Part shown: piece by piece, positions 1-4,566 of the stretch
Numbering within the stretch: the first letter of the stretch is position 1
Layout: each line of letters starts with the position of its first letter
DNA from: Planctomycetota bacterium
GTDB lineage: Bacteria; Planctomycetota; Phycisphaerae; UBA1845
DNA length: 7,125 nt
NCBI GenBank assembly: GCA_022566435.1
Contig: JADFIX010000184.1
Coordinates: forward strand, 1-7,125
Direction of reading: 5' to 3'
Made by a program: the position numbers and the translations under genes
The notes under the pieces: generated by a model
The model's input: the letters and a program-made list of their open reading frames with translations, nothing else
Databases searched by the model: none
What the model was told of the DNA's origin: nothing

Positions 1-150
1 ACCAGGGATGTCCATATCATCGATAGTCTGGGCTGTATCCAGGGCCGCAAGTTGTAATCGAAGTCGACCGGTCTGATTGGCCTGAATCCCAGACTTATTA
101 CTGGTCTCGAAGAAACGCCGAAGTCCTTTATGACGGAATGACTTGATCAC
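1..150 (-). CDS. higB: HigB-family toxin (RelE/ParE superfamily), 5' part only
   Basis: This is the first 50 codons of a toxin of the HigB family, the mRNA-cleaving ribosome-dependent RNases of HigBA toxin-antitoxin pairs; it runs off the left edge. The N-terminus contains HKGLRRFFET and then RLRLQLAALDTA, both typical of plasmid-maintenance killer proteins, ending in DDMDIPG at the edge. The start is GTG at 148-150, which matches the usual N-terminus of the family (Met-Ile-Lys-Ser-Phe). In HigBA loci the toxin precedes the antitoxin higA, so higA is expected just left of the window. The gene is the cargo of cassette A, with attC1 immediately upstream. Toxin-antitoxin cassettes often carry their own promoter and are thought to stabilise arrays; such a promoter is seen at 157-185. 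No frameshift is visible in the part present. Confidence 0.88.
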   Translation of the reverse strand, partial: MIKSFRHKGLRRFFETSNKSGIQANQTGRLRLQLAALDTAQTIDDMDIPG

Positions 151-156
151 CTACAG

Positions 157-185
157 AGTATAGCGTGTTGCGCACCACGCATCAA
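157..185 (-). promoter_or_regulatory. Sigma-70-type promoter for the higB cassette
   Basis: On the minus strand TTGATG (180-185) and TATACT (157-162) are separated by exactly 17 bases, a good match to a sigma-70 promoter. It lies between the end of attC1 and the higB start, so the cassette brings its own promoter. The expected transcription start is only about 6 or 7 bases past the -10 box, on or next to the GTG at 150. This implies a leaderless or nearly leaderless mRNA, and no Shine-Dalgarno sequence is seen before that GTG. Confidence 0.6.
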
Positions 186-195
186 GTATCAATCA

Positions 196-301
196 GACTA
201 ACGTCTAAGCTTTGATGCGCCCAGTATCTGGCGCACATGTTGCGAACGCAAGATGTGTGATAGATACGAACAGGCGGCAAGCATGAAGCGCATTGTTAGG
301 T
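196..301 (-). other. attC1 recombination site (integron cassette)
   Basis: Read on the minus strand, the site starts with an R'' box ACCTAAC (295-301) followed by AATGCGC, and ends with GCGCATC, a spacer and the R' box GTTAGTC (196-202, one mismatch to GTTRRRY). The outer arms pair (AATGCGC with GCGCATC). Inside, GTATCT pairs with AGATAC, and CACATCTTGC faces GCAACATGTG around a GTTC loop, giving the imperfect cruciform expected of the single-stranded substrate of an integron integrase. The total is 106 bases. The plus-strand ends at 198-220 and 287-304 are repeated exactly in attC2. This is the attC of cassette B, and the TAA stop of its gene lies in R''. Confidence 0.88.
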
Positions 302-789
302 GCCAGCTTTGACCATTTCAACGGTTGACCACCTTTTAGCACTTCTGCGCGGATCGGGATCCTTGCGTGCCGTTACCGCATCTATCTCATCAATATAATC
401 AACCGGAAAGCCATGAGTACGGGCACCGACTAGCACCAATTCCTTGTACCAGTCATAAGGGGCGAGAGAATTGTCGATAAACGAATCTTCTGCGGCATAC
501 GACATGCATTCACCAATATCTGGAACGGGCAGCGTAATTTCAGTGTACCCGGAACCAAGGCCTTCGATTTTATCTAGGGTGGTCTTATCGGCAGTGCTAA
601 TGTCAAAAACTGCGACGTAGATTCCGCTACCTCCAGAAACGATATTGCACTTTCCTGACTTATCGAGGCTGCGTTTGTGAAAACGAAGGGACCAATCAGA
701 CAAGAAACTCGTTTCGATCAATCTCGCCGAGGAGATTCGTTCACTCAAGCGAAGTGGATGAAATTAGAACCATACGCTGCGTATCGCAT
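296..789 (-). CDS. Gamma-glutamylcyclotransferase-like protein, frameshifted near its start
   Basis: Cargo gene of cassette B. From about 748 down to the TAA at 296-298, the reading frame matches gamma-glutamylcyclotransferase (GGCT/AIG2-like fold) proteins, which release 5-oxoproline from gamma-glutamyl compounds. Visible motifs are LRFHKRS, SGKCNIV, EGLGSGY, PYDWYKELVLVGAR and HGFP. The hallmark N-terminal motif lies further upstream in another frame: ATG at 787-789 gives MRYAAYGSN, after which the frame closes. One extra base at the A-run 761-763 (plus strand) would join it to HPLRLSER and give a continuous protein of about 164 residues, the usual family length. Without it, only a TTG at 746-748 could start a 150-residue protein lacking the substrate-binding YGSN loop. 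The stop overlaps attC1, as is usual for cassettes. No convincing Shine-Dalgarno is seen. The cause is either a one-base sequencing error or a true pseudogene. Confidence 0.85.
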
Positions 790-803
790 CGATTTCGACT
801 GGC

Positions 804-906
804 ATCTAACGTCTAAGCTTTGATGCGCTCAGCTTACGGCGCGGTTGTTGCCGCTGCAAGAACAGTGACGGAAGCCAGGAGGCATCAATGCAGCGCATTG
901 TTAGGT
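804..906 (-). other. attC2 recombination site (integron cassette)
   Basis: On the minus strand the site runs from R'' ACCTAAC (900-906) to R' GTTAGAT (804-810); both boxes fit the RYYYAAC and GTTRRRY consensus perfectly. The outer arms are the same as in attC1 (AATGCGCT facing GAGCGCATC). The central part differs and forms GTTCTTGC / GCAACAAC around an AGCG loop. The site is 103 bases long. The plus-strand segments 806-828 and 892-909 are identical to 198-220 and 287-304 in attC1. Two attC sites with such similar ends suggest cassettes collected in the same host lineage. This is the attC of cassette C and marks the left end of that cassette. Confidence 0.9.
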
Positions 907-1014
907 GCCGTTAACTTCGGGTTTGCCTTGTTGGTATTCGGGCAGACTATCAGCTGTCCGGAACCACGATATCCTGTTTTGGCACCAGATGTGATATTCA
1001 GGTGAAACCGCTAA
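901..1014 (-). pseudogene. Remnant or non-coding content of cassette C
   Basis: Between the inferred junction at 1014 and attC2 there are only about 108 bases outside the attC. A minus-strand frame is open through the whole stretch and stops at TAA 901-903, within the R'' box of attC2, exactly where cassette genes normally end. Its last residues are GKPEVNGT. It has no ATG, GTG or TTG suitable as a start inside the cassette; it stays open only by running on antisense to the protease gene. I read it as the C-terminal 37 or so residues of a cassette gene that has lost its 5' part, or as a small cassette without a gene. I do not recognise the family. Confidence 0.35.
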
Positions 1015-3066
1015 CGGATCGTCCAGGCTTCCGACGTTCACATCAACAGTTGGGGGTTCGGCGGTGGGGCGCCGATTCCGGACATTCTTAAAGACGCCAT
1101 CGAAACCGCCTTCATAGAAGGACGCGACTTGGATGGTGACGGAGGCGATCCGCCGCGCGGCATGGTCATCGTATTCGCTTCGGGAAACGGGATCGACCGG
1201 AACGACGATGGTATATTCGACAACGATGGCGCGGGCGCGCAATTGAGTCCGGGCGAAGAAATGGCGACACTTCCGTCCGTGATCGGCGTGGGGGCGTCGA
1301 CCGACCGAGATCTAATCGCGTCATACAGCAATTACGGCACAACGATCGACGTGCTGGCACCCGGCGGCGACGATTTCGCTAGCCTCACAACCACCGACGT
1401 ACGCGACGACGCCGGATTCGTCGACGGCGGATTCAACATCGGTGGGCTGCACATCGACGGCCCGCCCGATATCGACGCGAGTGGGTCATACTCCGGGCTT
1501 TTTCAAGGCACGTCGGCGGCATGTCCGATCGCCGCGGGTGTGGCAGCGCTCACGCTGTCGATCAATTCCAAGCTCTCGGCAACCGATGTCCGAAGGATTC
1601 TTGAACACACGTCCACAAAGGTCAGTCCTACCGACGCTGATTATCACGGCGTCACCAACCGAAGTATGCGATACGGTTACGGACGGATCGATGCCGAAGC
1701 TGCGGTCATCGCGGCGCAGCAATCAATCATCAACGGCGGGCGGACCTGGCCGGGTAGGCCGGCCGGCGTGGTGATCAGCACCGAGACGGGACAACTCCAG
1801 TGGCTTCAAAACGGCGACCCGCTCGAGTTTCGAGAGCCCGATCCGAACGCGGACCGGAACGGCGCATCTGATGACATCATGACGCTCCGCACGACCGACG
1901 AGTTTCTCGTGTTGCAGAGCGACAGCCCGATCGATTTCATTCCGGAAGACGGGAAGTGTTACAGCAAGGAGCAGATCGGCTGCGGAAGTGTGGAGCCGAA
2001 TCCACTCCCCACCAACGTCATCGTGTTTCGTGTGGGATGCAGCCTGGTGTGTGGCACGGGCAGCACCGGCGCGTGTGAGGCCGGTGCACGGCAATGCGTG
2101 GGGTTCCTTCTGGCCTCCGGTACGAAGTACTTCGCGATCTATGCCCGGAGTTCCATAGGGCGGTATTCGTTCGGTGTCAGTGCCGATACGAACCAGAATA
2201 TTGTCGATTCCGGTCAACTTCCTCCGCGGGCCGAAGCCGGTACGATTCCCGGCGGCGGTACCGATCCGGACGTCGGCCCCAAGGTATCCATCCAATTCTC
2301 CCCTCGTGAGGGCACGTCGCCACTCGTGGTCAGTTTCCAGGGCAACGCTTCCAGCGTACTTCCTATAGATGACAATCGTACTTCCTGGGACTTCGACATT
2401 GATGATTCCGTAAGCGTCGATGCCGTGACGCGAAACGCATCTCATACCTACTTACTCGAACCCGGGGAGTCGCCCACCAATCAAAAGACCTTTATCGCAC
2501 GCCTCACCATGTTTGACGTGGAAGGCAACATCGGGTTTGCCCAAGCGGCCATAGCGGTCACCGCCGCGGGAATCGATCCGAACACCGGTGCGGATGAAGA
2601 TGTCGAGCTTAGGATTGTCATTAGCGTACCCGGCTCAGTCGGCTCCAACATCGATTCCGGACAATCACCGCTGGCGGTCGAACTCAGCATTGATGCCGGC
2701 GAAATCGTCGGCACGGTCGAGTCGGTGCGTTGGGATCTCGGCGACGGTACGTTGGCAACGAGCCGATTCGTCTCACATACATATGTCAATAACACGGGAA
2801 TTTCACTGCGAATTCCGATTACCGCGACCGTTACCATCCGAACCGGCAGCAACACCTCGACCCGCGTTGTCTCGCGCCGTATTACGGTCGCATCGGGTGA
2901 TCCCTTCGACGACACGGAAGACCACGCCTGTACAGTGGAAGACGGCTGTGGCGCGGTCGGCCCGGGCGGGACGGGGGCACCATGCGGCGTGATGGGCGTG
3001 ATACCCATGCTTTTTTCGCTGATCTCGCTACTCTGGATTCGTCGTTCTCGAAATTCAGCGTACTGA
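1015..3066 (+). CDS. 5'-truncated subtilisin-like (S8) serine peptidase with two PKD domains and a C-terminal sorting tail
   Basis: 683 codons remain. Coding similarity begins abruptly at 1015, just after an in-frame TAA (1012-1014). INSWGFGGG (residues 10-18) is the conserved S8 segment between the lost His and the Asn. VFASGNG holds the oxyanion Asn (residue 58, codon 1186), and FQGTSAACPIAAG holds the nucleophilic Ser (residue 167, codon 1513). The signal peptide, any propeptide, the catalytic Asp and the HGT-type His are missing, so the remnant cannot be a normal active protease. A Cys-rich region (about 300-360) follows, then PKD domains at about 424-517 and 530-625 (WDLGDG at 573). The tail is GCGAVG, PCG, a hydrophobic stretch (about 659-675) and RRSR, resembling MYXO-CTERM or GlyGly-CTERM type anchors. 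Asp-rich stretches (DLDGDGGD, DRNDDGIFDND) suggest calcium binding. The first possible in-frame start is TTG at 1129, mid-domain and therefore unlikely. The intact protein was presumably exported and attached to the cell surface. Confidence 0.85.
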   Translation, partial: RIVQASDVHINSWGFGGGAPIPDILKDAIETAFIEGRDLDGDGGDPPRGMVIVFASGNGIDRNDDGIFDNDGAGAQLSPGEEMATLPSVIGVGASTDRDLIASYSNYGTTIDVLAPGGDDFASLTTTDVRDDAGFVDGGFNIGGLHIDGPPDIDASGSYSGLFQGTSAACPIAAGVAALTLSINSKLSATDVRRILEHTSTKVSPTDADYHGVTNRSMRYGYGRIDAEAAVIAAQQSIINGGRTWPGRPAGVVISTETGQLQWLQNGDPLEFREPDPNADRNGASDDIMTLRTTDEFLVLQSDSPIDFIPEDGKCYSKEQIGCGSVEPNPLPTNVIVFRVGCSLVCGTGSTGACEAGARQCVGFLLASGTKYFAIYARSSIGRYSFGVSADTNQNIVDSGQLPPRAEAGTIPGGGTDPDVGPKVSIQFSPREGTSPLVVSFQGNASSVLPIDDNRTSWDFDIDDSVSVDAVTRNASHTYLLEPGESPTNQKTFIARLTMFDVEGNIGFAQAAIAVTAAGIDPNTGADEDVELRIVISVPGSVGSNIDSGQSPLAVELSIDAGEIVGTVESVRWDLGDGTLATSRFVSHTYVNNTGISLRIPITATVTIRTGSNTSTRVVSRRITVASGDPFDDTEDHACTVEDGCGAVGPGGTGAPCGVMGVIPMLFSLISLLWIRRSRNSAY

Positions 3067-3074
3067 TTTCCCCA

Positions 3075-3102
3075 TTGGCCTCCCGGCGCCAGCGTGTACA
3101 AT
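3075..3102 (+). promoter_or_regulatory. Possible promoter of the Clp N-domain gene
   Basis: TTGGCC (3075-3080) and TACAAT (3097-3102) are 16 bases apart, a moderate sigma-70-like match. They lie just after the protease stop and about 75 bases before the next start codon, where a promoter is expected. The short palindrome at 3104-3116 would overlap the transcription start. Confidence 0.35.
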
Positions 3103-3103
3103 C

Positions 3104-3116
3104 TACCAGCGTGGTA
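3104..3116 (+). repeat. Short inverted repeat, operator-like
   Basis: TACCA (3104-3108) and TGGTA (3112-3116) are perfect inverted copies around GCG. The element starts one base after the candidate -10 box, a position where repressors commonly bind. Arms of 5 bases can arise by chance, so a regulatory role is only suggested by position. Confidence 0.25.
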
Positions 3117-3177
3117 ATCAAAGCAGCGGCGCGTGCAACCGTTTGCAGAAAACGAAAAACTCGAGATAATTGATTCG

Positions 3178-3627
3178 ATGCTACCTAAGTCTAGTCAACG
3201 CGTGGCCATGGTGATCAAGTTGGCCAACCAGATCGCGCGGGAATACGAACAAGAGTACGTGGGCACCGAGCACATGTTGCTCGCGATTCTGACGGAAGGC
3301 ACGGGAATCGGCTCAACCTTGCTCGCCGGTCGTAGCGTGACGGGCGACAACCTGCGCGAGCAAATCGCCGGGTTGATACGCAAGCAAATGGAAGAGACCT
3401 GGGTATTCGGCCGTCTTCCGGGGACGCCACACTTCAAGAATGTCATGGCCTCGGCGATTCAGGAATGCCAGGACGAGGCGGCGAAGGAGGTCTGCACCGA
3501 ACACATTCTCCTTGCGCTGGCGAAGGAACAAGGCTGTGTCGCCCAGCAGGCGCTAAAGGGCCTCGGCATCACATACGACGATATTCGCAAGGATCTCTCC
3601 GCTATTCGCGCCCGCACGGACGGGTAA
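3178..3627 (+). CDS. Stand-alone double Clp N-domain (Clp R) protein
   Basis: A 149-residue protein made only of the N-terminal domain found in ClpA, ClpC and ClpB chaperones, with no AAA+ ATPase module. Two Clp-N repeats are visible: residues 1 to about 75, with VGTEHMLLAIL (28-38), and about 83-149, with VCTEHILLALAKE (105-117) and ALKGLGI. In the full chaperones this domain binds adaptors and substrates; stand-alone copies are thought to modulate Clp machines, but the partner here is unknown. The ATG at 3178 is chosen because it places LANQ at residues 15-18, as in ClpC proteins. An in-frame GTG at 3133 would add 15 residues without similarity. No strong Shine-Dalgarno precedes either start. 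The gene lies between the protease and pseudopilin genes with gaps on both sides, so it is probably its own transcription unit. It is expected to be cytoplasmic. Confidence 0.88.
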   Translation: MLPKSSQRVAMVIKLANQIAREYEQEYVGTEHMLLAILTEGTGIGSTLLAGRSVTGDNLREQIAGLIRKQMEETWVFGRLPGTPHFKNVMASAIQECQDEAAKEVCTEHILLALAKEQGCVAQQALKGLGITYDDIRKDLSAIRARTDG

Positions 3628-4080
3628 CACGATTCCGGCGGTAGACTTCATCAAGACATGAACACCAAGCGCGGCCATACCGCTCGACCTGGCAGGCAAC
3701 CCCGAGCGTAGAAACCTTCCACGTCTGCGACGATATCCAATAAGTGACAATTGTTTGTCATTTTCGGCATTCCGCGTGCGCCGCAAGATCATTCGGCAGC
3801 GGCCGAGCCGGGCAGCCACTACGCATCACGCCTTCCATTTTCTTCTAAAACCAAGCACGACGTCAGTTTATCGGAATCAGGATCCGGGAGGGAGGACCAA
3901 TAACTCCGGCACTTACAAGCAACATCGCGGACATTGTCGGCAACGACCAGCCGAACCGACATGCCCGGGCGGGTCGAAACAACCATCCAAACTAAGGGCC
4001 GACGTCTTCACCGCCGATATCGACCCAGTACCGCGCGCACCCCGCGCCCTGACTCACCGACGGTCCGTGACGGCTTCACG
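3628..4080. other. 453-base stretch without a convincing gene
   Basis: No frame here has recognisable protein similarity. The pseudopilin frame is open back to TTG at 3934, but the extra residues are a low-complexity Arg/Thr/Pro mixture and the prepilin leader supports ATG 4081 instead. Another plus-strand frame (3755-4084) is equally featureless. I see no tRNA, no clear rho-independent terminator and no good sigma-70 promoter. Two items stand out: an inverted repeat at 3745-3760, and a purine run GGGAGGGAGG (3887-3896) that looks like a strong ribosome site but is not followed by a start codon. The operon promoter for the pseudopilins must lie here or be of a type I cannot recognise. Confidence 0.5.
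3745..3760 (+). repeat. Inverted repeat in the non-coding stretch, operator-like
   Basis: TGACAA (3745-3750) and TTGTCA (3755-3760) are perfect inverted arms separated by TTGT. The element is AT-rich within GC-rich DNA and is followed by TTTT, but the stem is too short and weak for a terminator. It lies about 320 bases upstream of the pseudopilin operon and about 120 bases after the Clp N-domain gene. It could be a protein-binding site; which regulator, if any, cannot be told. Confidence 0.3.
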
Positions 4081-4566
4081 ATGATAAATAAAAGACAGTT
4101 ACAATCGCGCAGTTGTTTTTCCCGAGCTTTCACGATGCTGGAGATGGTTTGCGTCATCGTGATTATCGCGACGCTCGCCGCGGTAGCAGTTCCTCGGTTC
4201 GGCAACACGTTGGCACTGCGGCGCGTCGAGGCCGCCGCAAGGCGCATCGTCGCGGACCTGGCACTTGCCCAACGCCACGCCAGAACCACGAATGCCAGTC
4301 AAACCGTGCGCTTCACTCTGGGAACTCACGAGTACTCGCTGATCGGCATGCCGGACCCCGATCACCCCAGCTCGGCGTACGAGGTGTTGCTGTCGGAAGA
4401 ACCGTACCGTGCGAACATCGTTTCTGCGAACTTCGGTGGAGACCTGGACATTATTTTTGACGTGTTCGGCGTCCCGGACAGCAGTGGTTCGGTGGTCATC
4501 AGTGTGGGTAACCACGTTCGAACCGTGACCGTCGACGCGGGAACGGGTAGGGCTACGACGCAATGA
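4081..4566 (+). CDS. GspH/FimT-like minor pseudopilin
   Basis: 161 residues with a prepilin leader: a basic N-terminus, then RA^FTMLEMV with Glu at +5 (Glu21) and a hydrophobic helix VCVIVIIATLAAVAVP. Prepilin peptidase would cut after Ala16; the usual residue there is Gly. The rest follows the GspH/FimT plan: a helix with IVADLALAQRHA (56-67) and a C-terminal beta domain with IIFDVFGVPDSSGSVVI and the closing VTVDAGTGRA typical of the family. GspH-type pseudopilins sit near the tip of the type II secretion pseudopilus in the inner membrane; FimT is the pilus counterpart. The ATG at 4081 is chosen because it gives a leader of normal length; only a weak GACGG precedes it. Its stop overlaps the next start (ATGA at 4563-4566), so the two are translationally coupled. 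It is the first gene of a three-gene operon. Confidence 0.88.
   Translation: MINKRQLQSRSCFSRAFTMLEMVCVIVIIATLAAVAVPRFGNTLALRRVEAAARRIVADLALAQRHARTTNASQTVRFTLGTHEYSLIGMPDPDHPSSAYEVLLSEEPYRANIVSANFGGDLDIIFDVFGVPDSSGSVVISVGNHVRTVTVDAGTGRATTQ

Larger units (their letters stand above)
1..1014 (-). mobile_element. Integron gene-cassette array without visible integrase (CALIN-like)
   Basis: Two attC sites separate three cassettes, all reading leftwards. Recombination points (G^TT on the minus strand) place cassette A at 1-201 (incomplete), cassette B at 202-809 and cassette C at 810 to about 1014. Where seen, the genes stop inside the R'' box of their own attC (TAA within ACCTAAC), which is the usual cassette layout. 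In this orientation the platform (intI and attI) should lie just right of 1014, but a truncated chromosomal protease gene is found there. Within the window this is therefore a cluster of attC sites lacking an integrase. The segment is visibly more AT-rich than the rest. The right boundary is inferred from a GTTAG at 1011-1015 (minus strand) and from where protease coding begins. Confidence 0.85.

Noticed and set aside
755..770. Programmed -1 frameshift in the GGCT-like gene
   Set aside because: A -1 slip would restore the family sequence, but there is no X-XXY-YYZ slippery heptamer, and such control is not known to me in this family. A one-base indel in a homopolymer is simpler.
196..906. CRISPR-like repeats
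   Set aside because: There are only two copies, more than 500 bases apart, with palindromic ends and integrase core boxes; they are attC sites.
820..1005. Plus-strand open frame of about 61 codons across attC2 and cassette C
   Set aside because: It runs through the attC hairpin and against the cassette orientation, has no known similarity, and is explained by the palindromic attC sequence.
3133..3177. GTG 3133 as the start of the Clp N-domain gene
   Set aside because: The added 15 residues have no similarity to Clp N-domains, whereas ATG 3178 reproduces the usual distance from the start to LANQ.
3887..3900. GGGAGGGAGG as the ribosome site of an unlisted gene
   Set aside because: No ATG, GTG or TTG follows at a usable distance with a protein-like frame.
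3934..4080. Upstream TTG start for the GspH-like protein
   Set aside because: It would add 49 residues before the prepilin leader. Prepilin leaders are short and basic, which fits ATG 4081.
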